A stretch of 60,097 nucleotides of DNA, from contig CACNSV010000005.1 in assembly GCA_902623195.1 (NCBI GenBank), positions 1-60,097 on the forward strand. The letters run 5' to 3'. The notes beneath the pieces were generated by a model, which was not told where the DNA came from, ran no database searches, and saw only the letters and a list, made by a program, of their open reading frames with translations. This document shows positions 1-8,995 of this stretch, piece after piece. Position numbers and translations under genes: made by a program. Position 1 is the first letter of the stretch; each line of letters begins with the position of its first letter. The stretch comes from an uncultured Prochlorococcus sp. Lineage in GTDB: Bacteria > Cyanobacteriota > Cyanobacteriia > PCC-6307 > Cyanobiaceae.

Positions 1-575
1 ATATTGAATGAGAACTGACTTCCATAATCACTACTTCTACTCCTGCTTCTAAAGCAGCACTTAATTTTGGTTGTAACTTATCTGCGAAATCAGTTGTATG
101 TGATGATTTTTCTAAATAACCTTCCCATCTATTAAATAAAGTTCCAAATAATGCCGTTCTATTTCCTAATTTAATACTTAAATACTCTAATAAAAAACTA
201 ACTGTAGTTTTCCCATTTGTACCTGTTACTCCAATAAGCTTTAGTTGTCTTGATGGTCGATTCCAAAATTCAGATATTAATTGACCGAAAAGATAATCTA
301 ATTGTTTATCCAGTACTAAAACTTTTTTATGATCTAATTCTCTTGAAATTTTTGCTGCTTGCTTACTGATAATTGCAGCTTCCGCACCATTATTAATTGC
401 ATCCTTCCAATAAACACCTCCATCAGATCTTGATCCAGGTAGTCCAAGAAATAAAGTGCCTTTTTTGACTTCTTTAGAATTAAAACTAATATTATTTATT
501 AGAGGATTAAGTAATAATGCAGTAGGCTGAATATTAATTAAATCCAGTAATTTATGTAATGTAATTTTTGGCATC
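1..575 (-). CDS. murE: MurE, UDP-MurNAc-tripeptide synthetase (N-terminal part)
   Basis: This cytoplasmic ligase adds the third amino acid, normally meso-diaminopimelate, to UDP-MurNAc-L-Ala-D-Glu during peptidoglycan synthesis. About 191 N-terminal residues lie in the window and the gene continues past position 1. The Mur-ligase ATP loop GTNGKTT is at about residues 118-124, preceded by the Mur N-terminal domain with LFLGLPGSRSDG. The ATG at 575 lies 5 bp below the stop of the upstream glutaredoxin-like gene, so the gene is probably third in the yidD-glutaredoxin-murE operon. Confidence 0.95.
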
Positions 576-580
576 AGTTT

Positions 581-889
581 TTAAATATTTTGATAATTTA
601 AAATATTTTTTTGCAACCAATTTTGTAATTGCGAATCTTTTAATCTAGGAGAAAGCCTTGGTAGCTCATGAATTTGATTAGTTAAATTATTTTGCAAAGC
701 AAGCACTGGAACTTCATAATCATATTTTCTAAATTTATCCTGATATAGATCAAATCTATCAATATCAATTTCCTTAATTATTAATTCAGATTGGATATTT
801 TTAATATTAATCTTTAGCAAATTATTTTTTACTGCATCGCAGAGACAGCAACCTTTTCTAACAAAAATATATAAAATCATTCTCTTCAA
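581..889 (-). CDS. glutaredoxin-like protein
   Basis: A 102-residue thioredoxin-fold protein with a CCLC redox motif near residues 14-17 and a following glutaredoxin-like pattern with a VPVLAL segment near residue 60, the usual cis-proline loop. It resembles the short glutaredoxin-like (DUF836) proteins; the substrate is unknown. The first residues (MKRM) overlap the end of yidD by 4 bp, suggesting translational coupling, although a start at the second Met is also possible. It sits between yidD and murE on the same strand. Confidence 0.8.
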   Translation of the reverse strand: MKRMILYIFVRKGCCLCDAVKNNLLKINIKNIQSELIIKEIDIDRFDLYQDKFRKYDYEVPVLALQNNLTNQIHELPRLSPRLKDSQLQNWLQKNILNYQNI

Positions 890-1152
890 TCAGGAACAGG
901 ATCACATCCACATGGGGTAAATGGATGACATTTACTTAATCTTTTTAAAGTTAACCATCCCCCTTTCCATGGACCATGCTTTGTAATAGCTTCATATCCA
1001 TATGCACTGCAACTTGGGATAAATCTACATCTTGGTCCAAAAAATGGAGATAGCCACTTTCTATATAAAGAAATTAAGAAAAGAAATATTGAAGTTAAAA
1101 GAGAATTTATAAATTTAATCACGTTGATGATGTAAAATAAAATATCAAGCAA
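886..1152 (-). CDS. yidD: YidD, membrane protein insertion efficiency factor
   Basis: A small YidD-family protein of 88 residues. The diagnostic cysteine-rich core is present (a Y.KWLSP..GP.CRF.PSCSAYGYEA pattern), followed by HPFTPCGCDPVP at the C terminus. The family assists YidC-dependent insertion of inner-membrane proteins. An N-terminal hydrophobic helix precedes the core. It is the first gene of the probable yidD-glutaredoxin-murE operon and is divergent from rpsD, with 57 bp between the start codons holding both promoters. Confidence 0.93.
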   Translation of the reverse strand: MLDILFYIINVIKFINSLLTSIFLFLISLYRKWLSPFFGPRCRFIPSCSAYGYEAITKHGPWKGGWLTLKRLSKCHPFTPCGCDPVPD

Positions 1153-1209
1153 TAATTACTCTAATTGAAATTTCAATTTTTTATTGCATAATTCAATTAA
1201 TTTTAAACT

Positions 1210-1818
1210 ATGTCAAGATACCGCGGGCCTAGATTGAGGGTTACGCGTCGCTTGGGAGAACTACCAGGTCTCACTAGGAAGGCTTCTAAAAAGTCCAATC
1301 CTCCAGGTCAGCACGGCCAAGCCCGTCGCAAGCGATCAGAATACGCAATTCGTCTAGAAGAAAAACAGAAACTAAGATTTAACTACGGAGTATCTGAAAG
1401 GCAACTAGTTCGTTATGTAAAAAAAGCTAGAGCTCAAGAAGGCTCTACAGGTACGAATTTACTAAAACTTTTAGAGAACAGACTCGATAATGTTTGTTTC
1501 AGATTAGGTTTCGGTCCCACTATCCCAGGTTCAAGACAATTAGTAAATCATGGACATGTAACTGTGAATGGCAAAGTACTAGATATTGCAGGATATCAAT
1601 GCAAACCAAATGACATTATCGGTATTAAAGAGAACAAAGCAAGTAAAAAACTTGTTGAAGGGAATATTGAATTTCCAGGTTTAGCAAATGTCCCACCACA
1701 TTTAGAATTAGATAAACCAAAATTATCAGGCAAAGTAATAAACAAATGTGATAGAGAATGGGTGGCTATTGAAATAAATGAATTATTAGTCGTGGAATAT
1801 TACTCTAGGAAAGTTTAA
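1210..1818 (+). CDS. rpsD: 30S ribosomal protein S4
   Basis: Ribosomal protein S4, 202 residues, the usual bacterial length. It binds 16S rRNA early in assembly of the small subunit. The basic N-terminal domain begins [20 protein letters not shown] and includes PGQHGQ; the S4 RNA-binding domain follows ([14 protein letters not shown]...[14 protein letters not shown]). Codon use is less AT-biased in the first 200 bp than in neighbours, as expected for a highly expressed gene. It is transcribed alone, divergently from yidD. Confidence 0.98.
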   Translation: MSRYRGPRLRVTRRLGELPGLTRKASKKSNPPGQHGQARRKRSEYAIRLEEKQKLRFNYGVSERQLVRYVKKARAQEGSTGTNLLKLLENRLDNVCFRLGFGPTIPGSRQLVNHGHVTVNGKVLDIAGYQCKPNDIIGIKENKASKKLVEGNIEFPGLANVPPHLELDKPKLSGKVINKCDREWVAIEINELLVVEYYSRKV

Positions 1819-1878
1819 CTTCCGTTTTATTAGAGTTTTTGCTCGATCTCTAACATGGGTATTAAAAGAGTTATTTAA

Positions 1879-3048
1879 ATGGAACTCAATAATAATAAAA
1901 AAATTATCCCGGGATTCAATACTTTATCAATACACCATGGGAAATCTTTTGCGGAAGAGACAGGGTGTATCATGCCACCCATTTTTGCTACATCTACATT
2001 TAAACACGGGAATAAAGAAAATTTTGATTATACAAGATCAGGTAATCCAAATTTTAGAATCCTAGCTGATATCCTTAAAGCATTAGAAAATTCAAAATAT
2101 TGTACTGTCTTTAATTCAGGTATAAGTGCTGTCACAGCTATTGCATCAAGCTTAAAGTCCGGAGATAAAATTCTTTGTGAATCAAATCTTTACGGCTGCA
2201 CAATAAGGATGTTTGAAAAAATTTTTAAAAAATTTAATATCAATACTTTTTATTGTGATTTTACCGATAAGGATAATTTTAAAAAAATTTCAGAAATTCA
2301 CCCAACATTAATTTGGTTAGAAAGCCCTACTAATCCTTTATTGAAAATAATTGATATCCAAGAAATTTGCTCAGAAGCTAAAAAAAAGGAAATCCCAGTA
2401 GTAGTAGACAATACTTTTTGTACATCAATGATTCAAAGACCGTTAGAACTTGGCGCCACAATATCTCTTATAAGCACAACAAAGTTGATTAATGGACATA
2501 GCGATGCATTAGGCGGAGCAGTACTTACAAATGATGAAGAGTGGCAAGAAAAAATGATTTTTTCTCAAAAGGCTTTAGGTCTTCATCCTTCACCATTTGA
2601 TTGCTGGCTTATTACAAGAGGCATCAAAACGCTTCCTTTGAGAGTTGAAAAGCAATCAAAAAATGCAGAATTAATATCTGAGGAATTAGTAACAAATGAC
2701 TTAATTAAAGAAGTAACTTATCCTTTTAATAAAAATCATCCTGGATACCTATTAGCTAAATCGCAGATGAAATTAGGTGGATCAATGATTTCCATAAAAC
2801 TAAATTTAGATAAAGATCAAACATTCAAGTTTTGTAAACAGCTTAAATATTTTTCATTAGCAGAAAGTCTTGGTGGGGTGGAAAGTTTAATATGTCATCC
2901 AGCAACAATGACACATGGTTCAATTGATAAAAAAACAAAAAATAATTTAGGAATTGATGATTCACTTGTAAGATTATCAGTGGGGTGTGAAGATAGCGAT
3001 GATCTTATATCTGATATACTTAATTCTTTTGATTCTCTATCGATGTGA
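1879..3048 (+). CDS. Cys/Met metabolism PLP enzyme (cystathionine synthase/lyase family)
   Basis: A fold-type I PLP enzyme of the transsulfuration family, 389 residues, full length. The phosphate-binding YTRSGNPN motif is at about residues 51-58 and the Schiff-base lysine is K202 in STTKLINGHSD. The WLESPTNPLL and DNTF motifs are intact. The family includes cystathionine gamma-synthase, cystathionine beta- and gamma-lyase and O-acetylhomoserine sulfhydrylase, and sequence alone does not separate these confidently. It overlaps a second, divergent family member by 4 bp and lies two genes upstream of cysK, which points to cysteine/methionine interconversion. Confidence 0.85.
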   Translation: MELNNNKKIIPGFNTLSIHHGKSFAEETGCIMPPIFATSTFKHGNKENFDYTRSGNPNFRILADILKALENSKYCTVFNSGISAVTAIASSLKSGDKILCESNLYGCTIRMFEKIFKKFNINTFYCDFTDKDNFKKISEIHPTLIWLESPTNPLLKIIDIQEICSEAKKKEIPVVVDNTFCTSMIQRPLELGATISLISTTKLINGHSDALGGAVLTNDEEWQEKMIFSQKALGLHPSPFDCWLITRGIKTLPLRVEKQSKNAELISEELVTNDLIKEVTYPFNKNHPGYLLAKSQMKLGGSMISIKLNLDKDQTFKFCKQLKYFSLAESLGGVESLICHPATMTHGSIDKKTKNNLGIDDSLVRLSVGCEDSDDLISDILNSFDSLSM

Positions 3049-4511
3049 GAGATTTAATAAATAATCCCATATGGAAAAAATCAGAGCTCGGTTTACGCAT
3101 ACCAGATTCCAAACATGCTGTTTCAGTCGCTCTCCCAACATGGAATGATGTTATTGACTATGAGGAGAAAAAACCAGAATGTATAAATACTTTAAAATCA
3201 ATTTATCCAAGATTTGGTATAAATCCATTATTAAAAAAATTATCTAATGAATTACTTAAACAGAATAATTTACAAGACCATAATGCATGGCCTTATTCAA
3301 GTAGAAATTTAGTTTTAAAAGCTAAAATTTATTGTGATAAATTCACTGATGAGTCTAATTCTTTCATAAAGGAATCTCAAAGCTTATTTTTTTTAATAAC
3401 TAAAGATGAAGCAAATAATTATGCAAAGGTTTTTTGGCAGCACACTGGTCTAGGTGCATCATCTAGAGAAGCTGCAATATATCTAAAGTTAGAACCTAGA
3501 GCTGAAAATGACTTAGTTAAAGATTCAGAAAGAAAAATAATAAACAGAATTTCTAAATATGTTCAGTCAAATTCAGAGTTGATTCATATTACTTCTTCAG
3601 GGATGTCAGCTTTATATAGTGCTTTAGAGATTATTTATAAAATTTTTCCTAAAAAACCAACCCTACAAATTGGATTTCCATATGTTGATGTTCTTAAATT
3701 GCCAAAGAATATTTTTTATGGGGCAAATTTAATTATCGAAAATGATCTTCAGAAAATTGAATTTGAGATAAAAAGAATAGATCCTGCAGCAATAATCATA
3801 GAATTACCTAGTAATCCTTTACTTAAATGCACTAACATTATTGAAATCTCAAAAATAGCACAAAAATATAATATACCTCTAATTACTGATGATACTATAG
3901 GCTCTAATTTAAATATCAACTCTCTTGATTATTCTGATATCGTATTCACATCGTTAACAAAGATTTTCTCAGGTAGTGGAGATATTCTCGCAGGTTCTCT
4001 TATTTTAAATCCTAGAAGTAAGTGGATTGATAAATTTAAAAAAGCACTTAAGGAAATAGATATTCCAAAATTATCTGATAATGATTTTATATATTTAGAA
4101 AAATGCAGCAGAGATATTGAGTTTAGAGTTATTAATCAAAATATTAATTGTTTAAATTTGAAAAAAAAATTAGAGAATCATCATGCAGTAAAAACAGTCT
4201 TTCATCCTGAAAATTGTCCAAATTTTAATTCTATTCTCAAAAGGGATGGCGGTTATGGATGCTTATTATCATTTGAATTAAAAGGCAATATTGAAAAAAC
4301 AAAGAAATTTTATAATGCATTAAAGCTTTCAAAAGGACCAAGTTTAGGTACAAGATTTAGTCTTATATGTCCATATGTATTGTTGGCACACTATAACGAA
4401 TTAGAATGGGCTAGTAGTTGCGGTGTACCATCTAATTTAATTAGAGTTTCAGTTGGTCTTGAGGATCATAATCATATATGGGATGTCTTTTTAAAAGCCT
4501 TAAATACTTAA
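3045..4511 (+). CDS. divergent cystathionine gamma-synthase-like PLP enzyme
   Basis: A 488-residue protein with a Cys/Met-metabolism PLP domain in its C-terminal two thirds. The pyridoxal lysine is probably K306 in SLTKIFSGSGD, with ELPSNPLLKC and a TDDTIG motif replacing the usual ESPTNP and DNT. About 130 extra N-terminal residues make it longer than typical MetB and recall the long cystathionine gamma-synthase-like proteins of fungi. The start is GTG at 3045, overlapping the preceding stop as GTGA, so the two PLP enzymes are translationally coupled. Its distinct substrate is not predictable. Confidence 0.75.
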   Translation: MRDLINNPIWKKSELGLRIPDSKHAVSVALPTWNDVIDYEEKKPECINTLKSIYPRFGINPLLKKLSNELLKQNNLQDHNAWPYSSRNLVLKAKIYCDKFTDESNSFIKESQSLFFLITKDEANNYAKVFWQHTGLGASSREAAIYLKLEPRAENDLVKDSERKIINRISKYVQSNSELIHITSSGMSALYSALEIIYKIFPKKPTLQIGFPYVDVLKLPKNIFYGANLIIENDLQKIEFEIKRIDPAAIIIELPSNPLLKCTNIIEISKIAQKYNIPLITDDTIGSNLNINSLDYSDIVFTSLTKIFSGSGDILAGSLILNPRSKWIDKFKKALKEIDIPKLSDNDFIYLEKCSRDIEFRVINQNINCLNLKKKLENHHAVKTVFHPENCPNFNSILKRDGGYGCLLSFELKGNIEKTKKFYNALKLSKGPSLGTRFSLICPYVLLAHYNELEWASSCGVPSNLIRVSVGLEDHNHIWDVFLKALNT

Positions 4512-4595
4512 ATTTTATAGTTCTTAGTGTTAAGAAATTTATATACTATTTTTTAAAAAAATAGTTAAAATTAAATTAAATATTACACATAAATA

Positions 4596-5582
4596 ATGGC
4601 AAAAATTTATGAAGACAATAGTTTTGCTATTGGAAATACTCCTTTAGTAAGATTGAAATCTGTTACCAAAAATGCAAAAGCTACTGTACTTGCAAAGATA
4701 GAGGGTAGAAATCCTGCTTACAGCGTTAAGTGTCGTATTGGAGCAAATATGATTTGGGATGCAGAAAAAAGCGGAAAATTAACAAAAGACAAAGTAATCG
4801 TTGAGCCAACTTCAGGCAACACAGGCATCGCGCTTGCATTTACAGCTTCAGCAAGAGGATACAAATTAATTCTCACTATGCCTGAATCAATGTCCCTTGA
4901 GAGGAGGAGGGTGATGGCTGTTCTTGGTGCAGAAATTATCTTAACTGAAGCTGCAAAAGGCATGCCTGGAGCTATTGCAAAAGCAAAGGAGATTGCAGAA
5001 AGTGATCCTTCAAAATATTTCATGCCAGGACAATTTGATAATCCAGCTAATCCAGAAATTCATTTCAAAACCACTGGTCCAGAGATATGGGAAGATTGCG
5101 ATGGAGAAATTGATGTTCTAGTTGCGGGAGTAGGAACTGGAGGAACTATTACAGGAGTTTCCAGATATATTAAAAATGAAAAAGGTAAAAATATAACATC
5201 GGTAGCTGTTGAACCAACTCATAGTCCAGTTATTACTCAGACTCTTAATGGTGAAGAGGTGAAATCTGGACCTCATAAAATACAGGGCATAGGTGCAGGA
5301 TTCATTCCAAAAAATCTTGATTTATCAATTGTTGATAAAGTTGAGCAAGTGACAAATGATGAGTCCATCGAGATGGCCTTGAGACTTGCGAAAGAGGAGG
5401 GTTTACTAGTTGGAATATCTTGTGGAGCAGCTGCTGTTGCTGCAATTAGATTAGCAGAGCAAGATGAATATGCAGGAAAAACTATTGTTGTTGTTCTACC
5501 TGATTTAGCAGAGAGATATCTATCATCTGTAATGTTTACAGAAGTTCCAACTGGAATAATTCAAGAACCAGCTAATGCTTAA
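4596..5582 (+). CDS. cysK: cysteine synthase (O-acetylserine sulfhydrylase)
   Basis: Makes cysteine from O-acetylserine and sulfide. It is 328 residues long with the PLP lysine K45 in the SVKCRIG motif, the substrate loop [13 protein letters not shown], and the phosphate-binding GTGGTITG glycine loop. Most CysK proteins have SVKDR at the PLP site; here Asp is Cys, a conservative change for function. It follows the two transsulfuration-type PLP enzymes on the same strand after 84 bp. Its 3' end overlaps the convergent queA by 11 bp. Confidence 0.95.
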   Translation: MAKIYEDNSFAIGNTPLVRLKSVTKNAKATVLAKIEGRNPAYSVKCRIGANMIWDAEKSGKLTKDKVIVEPTSGNTGIALAFTASARGYKLILTMPESMSLERRRVMAVLGAEIILTEAAKGMPGAIAKAKEIAESDPSKYFMPGQFDNPANPEIHFKTTGPEIWEDCDGEIDVLVAGVGTGGTITGVSRYIKNEKGKNITSVAVEPTHSPVITQTLNGEEVKSGPHKIQGIGAGFIPKNLDLSIVDKVEQVTNDESIEMALRLAKEEGLLVGISCGAAAVAAIRLAEQDEYAGKTIVVVLPDLAERYLSSVMFTEVPTGIIQEPANA

Positions 5583-6711
5583 TTTTTGAACCTTCTAAAA
5601 AAGCTTCTGGACTGATATACATAGCATCGCCATAAGAGAAAAATCTATATTTTTCTTTTATGGCTTTTTCATACAAACTTAGTAGTCTCTTTCTTCCAAT
5701 CATTGCACTTACTAAGAGTAATAGGGAACTCTTTGGTAAGTGAAAATTAGTTAATAAACCATCTACAACTTTAAATTTAAAGCCAGGTTTAATTACCAAA
5801 TCCACATTTTTATGAATAGGGAAAATATCTTTTTTAGATTCGACATAACAACTTTCTAGTGCCCTAACGCTGGTTGTTCCTATAGCAATAATTTTTTTAC
5901 CTTGTAGTTTTGTAGTTTTTATCTCCTCAATTACATTTTTACCAATACTGACGAATTCTTTATGTAATTTTAAATTGATTAAATTATTTTGATCAATAGG
6001 TTTAAAAGTTCCATAACCAACATGTAAAGTTATAGGCATTATTTTAATACCTTTATGTTTTAATTTTGATAGTAGACTATTACTGAGATGCAATCCTGCA
6101 GTGGGAGCGGCGATCGCTCCAGGATTTTTTGCATATTCAGTCTGATAAGAATTCTCATGAGCTAATTTCTCATCTATATTTTTGATATAAGGTGGTAAGG
6201 GTATATCCCCAACATTATTAAGTAATGCATCCATAGTTTTGAGATTATTTATATTATCTGGAAATTGTATTAATCTACCCCCTGTTTCTTTATCAATTCC
6301 TACTATTTTCAATTCAATATTGTTATTAATTCTCTTTGAAAATATTTTTACATAATCATTTAACTTCAGTTTTTTAGCTGGTTTTCCCAAACAAAGCCAT
6401 ACAGTATCGTTTACTAATTCTAAAATTAATAGCTCAACTAAAGAACCATTACTTAATTGAACATTTAATCTTGCCTTCATTACTTTGGTATCATTAACAA
6501 TAATTAAGTCACCATTATTGAGTTCATCAATTATATTTTTTGTAAGTTTATCTTCGTAAGAACTAATATCAGAATCAACTTTTCTTACAACCATCATTCT
6601 TGATTGATGCCTTATTCTTTTTGGTTTATTTGCAATTAAAGAAGGATCTAGTTTGTAATCATATGAATTTAGCTGCAAATCTAATTCATCTCGTTTTAAA
6701 ATTGAGTCCAA
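5572..6711 (-). CDS. queA: S-adenosylmethionine:tRNA ribosyltransferase-isomerase QueA
   Basis: Transfers and isomerises the ribosyl moiety of SAM onto preQ1 in tRNA to make epoxyqueuosine at wobble position 34. The 379-residue protein has QueA signatures: the N-terminal [11 protein letters not shown] start, [34 protein letters not shown] and [11 protein letters not shown]. It lies 9 bp after pdhC on the same strand and converges with cysK, with which it shares 11 bp. Confidence 0.97.
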   Translation of the reverse strand: MDSILKRDELDLQLNSYDYKLDPSLIANKPKRIRHQSRMMVVRKVDSDISSYEDKLTKNIIDELNNGDLIIVNDTKVMKARLNVQLSNGSLVELLILELVNDTVWLCLGKPAKKLKLNDYVKIFSKRINNNIELKIVGIDKETGGRLIQFPDNINNLKTMDALLNNVGDIPLPPYIKNIDEKLAHENSYQTEYAKNPGAIAAPTAGLHLSNSLLSKLKHKGIKIMPITLHVGYGTFKPIDQNNLINLKLHKEFVSIGKNVIEEIKTTKLQGKKIIAIGTTSVRALESCYVESKKDIFPIHKNVDLVIKPGFKFKVVDGLLTNFHLPKSSLLLLVSAMIGRKRLLSLYEKAIKEKYRFFSYGDAMYISPEAFLEGSKIKH

Positions 6712-6720
6712 GAATATGAA

Positions 6721-8064
6721 TTAAGTTATCAAAGTTTCTGGATGATTCTCAATAAGATTAGCTAAATCTTTTAAGAAAGCTGCACCATCTGCTCCATAAA
6801 TAACTCTATGATCAGCAGTAAGATTAACCTGCATAACTTTTTTAACTGAGATAGATCCATTATCACCAGCGACAACAGTTGGTTTTGAAGCAGCAATTGC
6901 CAAGATTGCTCCAGTCTCTGGAGGAAGTATTGCATCAAATCTATCTACTCCAAACATACCGAGGTTTGAAAGAGTAAATGTGCCTGTTGAATATTCTTCA
7001 GGCTCTAATTGTTTCGTGCGCGATCTCTTGACCAAATCTTTCCACTCTCTAGATAGTTCAAATAAATCTGTTTTATTAGGATCCTTTAAAACTGGAGTAA
7101 TTAAACCACCATCTTCCATTGCAACAGCCACTGCAACATTTATTTCTTCAGGATATGAAATTCCATTTTCAGAATAACTGGAATTTACCTGAGGATGATT
7201 CTTAAGTGCATTAGCAACTGCTTTAACTAATATTGCAGTCATAGTTACACCATTTTGTTTAACTGTTTTATAGAAAGAATCTAGTTTGTCTGTATTTATT
7301 GAATAACCAACTCTAAAACATGGCACCCTCAAACTAGATTCCATATTTTTATTTACAGCTTTTTGCAAAGTATTGAATTGAATAGTTTCTCCAGGGTTAC
7401 CAAAACTATTTCCAGGATTATTTGACTGGACGCTTTCATTTGAATTGACATTAATAATTGATGCGGAGGTATTTCCTTCCCCAATCCATGGGACAGAAAC
7501 TGGTTGACCTTTTGCTTTTAGAACATCATCTGCCTGGATTCTTCCATGAGGTCCAGAGCCATGTACTTTTGACAAGTCAATTCCCATTTGAGAAGCAATT
7601 TTTTTTGCTTTTGGAGATGCAACTACTCTGGAGGAAATATTAGTAGTCGATGCATTAACCTCTATTTTTTTCTCTTGTATTTTTACTTTTTTTATAGAAG
7701 GCTTTACTCTTTCAACCTCTTTTGTACTTTGTATATCTACCTCATCAGCAACCTCAATCTTTTCTGGATTGTCTTTAACTACACTAATATTTTTATTCTC
7801 AGCTTGGACACTTGCTATCTCATTCTCGCTTTCTACAATTATTCCAATAGTCTCTCCAACTGGAGCAGTACTACCTGCGGGCATTAAAACTGCTGCTAAA
7901 TATCCATCTTGAAATGATTCAACATCCATATCGGCTTTATCAGATTCAACTACCAATACTGATTCACCTCTTTCAACTTTATCTCCTGGATTTTTTAACC
8001 ACTCAACAATTTTTCCCTCAGTCATAGTTGAGCTAAGAGCCGGCATAAATATTTCGTGAGACAT
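6721..8064 (-). CDS. pdhC: pyruvate dehydrogenase E2, dihydrolipoamide acetyltransferase
   Basis: The acetyl-transferring core of pyruvate dehydrogenase. Its 447 residues run as one lipoyl domain (lipoyl Lys in VESDKADMDVES, about residue 43), an Ala/Lys/Val-rich linker, a peripheral subunit-binding domain (SPKAKKIASQMGIDL...HGSGPHGRI) and a CoA acetyltransferase domain. The catalytic signature is ADHRVIYGADGA; the HxxxDG Asp of canonical E2 is Tyr here, as I recall for plastid-like and cyanobacterial enzymes. It is followed by queA after 9 bp. Confidence 0.93.
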   Translation of the reverse strand: MSHEIFMPALSSTMTEGKIVEWLKNPGDKVERGESVLVVESDKADMDVESFQDGYLAAVLMPAGSTAPVGETIGIIVESENEIASVQAENKNISVVKDNPEKIEVADEVDIQSTKEVERVKPSIKKVKIQEKKIEVNASTTNISSRVVASPKAKKIASQMGIDLSKVHGSGPHGRIQADDVLKAKGQPVSVPWIGEGNTSASIINVNSNESVQSNNPGNSFGNPGETIQFNTLQKAVNKNMESSLRVPCFRVGYSINTDKLDSFYKTVKQNGVTMTAILVKAVANALKNHPQVNSSYSENGISYPEEINVAVAVAMEDGGLITPVLKDPNKTDLFELSREWKDLVKRSRTKQLEPEEYSTGTFTLSNLGMFGVDRFDAILPPETGAILAIAASKPTVVAGDNGSISVKKVMQVNLTADHRVIYGADGAAFLKDLANLIENHPETLIT

Positions 8065-8264
8065 AAATAATTTTTTATAGCAATAGTTCTTAGAGATTAT
8101 CGACTGAAGTATCTACAATTCTTCAAGTTAAATAACCTTAAAAACTCCTAATCTTATTATACGAAAACCTGTAAATATGGGAACTATAAATAATTAAATT
8201 ATTTAATTTAATAAAACAAATAATATTTGAAATAAATCAAATTTTAATATCTTTAAAAAATCTA

Positions 8265-8447
8265 TCATGAAGTTTCATAAATTAATATTGCTTCTATTTG
8301 TAATTTATCACTTTCAGTTAATACATTAATTTTACTTTTCCATTCAACAAATTTAAAACAATTTTCAATTGAAGGTGATTCATCTCTACTTTTAATCCAT
8401 TCTCTTATCCAATCAGCTAGTTCATATGTAATTTTGGTTGAAAGCAT
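8265..8447 (-). CDS. small conserved hypothetical protein
   Basis: A 60-residue acidic, soluble protein rich in Trp and Glu, with no signal peptide, membrane segment or recognisable domain. It lies 71 bp downstream of the YlqD-like gene and about 200 bp upstream of pdhC, all on the minus strand. Codon use matches neighbours and the length and start (ATG at 8447) are plausible, so it is probably real. Function unknown. Confidence 0.6.
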   Translation of the reverse strand: MLSTKITYELADWIREWIKSRDESPSIENCFKFVEWKSKINVLTESDKLQIEAILIYETS

Positions 8448-8518
8448 GGAAAAGAATCTACAAAAAATTTAGAAATCTATACTTAATATATTTTTATCTA
8501 AAAGTTTTAAATTAACAA

Positions 8519-8962
8519 TTAAGGATTGTCTATTGATTGTATTATTCCGTCCTTAACAGTAATGGAAACTTGCATTTTCTTAATCAAGTTATCACCGACA
8601 GTAACATCGCAAAAACTATCTATTTGTCCTTGATCAACAATATCATCCATTTTTAAATCTCTTACTTGATTTTGTTGCTGTAATAAATTCCTTTTTTGCT
8701 CTTCTAATTCATTCCTTTTTGCAGCTATTTGTTGTTGTATTTGCCCAACTTGTTCTTGAACTCTTGGGTCTAATGGATTAGCGGCTTGAGATCTAATATT
8801 ACTAACTACTTGTTGACCTTCTTGTTCAAGTTGAGATAATTGTTGATCCGTTGATGATATTGCTTTACTAATTTCATTCTCTGCATCTTGTTTCCATATA
8901 GGAGTAACAATAGCTTTTATAGCAATTGATCTTTTAATTGAAATAGAGTCTTTTGTGGTCAT
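8519..8962 (-). CDS. YlqD family protein
   Basis: A 147-residue soluble protein with a short beta-rich N terminus, a long Gln/Glu-rich coiled coil at about residues 30-100, and a C-terminal segment ending in VTVKDGIIQSIDNP. This layout matches the YlqD family, whose function is unestablished. It sits between the acyl-activating enzyme upstream and a small hypothetical downstream, with short gaps, possibly in one transcript. Confidence 0.7.
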   Translation of the reverse strand: MTTKDSISIKRSIAIKAIVTPIWKQDAENEISKAISSTDQQLSQLEQEGQQVVSNIRSQAANPLDPRVQEQVGQIQQQIAAKRNELEEQKRNLLQQQNQVRDLKMDDIVDQGQIDSFCDVTVGDNLIKKMQVSITVKDGIIQSIDNP

Positions 8963-8995
8963 AAAAAATAAATATATGTTTTTAATATATAGTTA

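Noticed and set aside
4545-4565. AT palindrome between the second PLP enzyme and cysK
   Set aside because: The near-perfect A/T stem with no GC pair is expected by chance in DNA this AT-rich and gives no firm terminator call.
7458-7887. Plus-strand frames opposite pdhC
   Set aside because: They are antisense to a full-length, motif-complete enzyme and show no protein features of their own.
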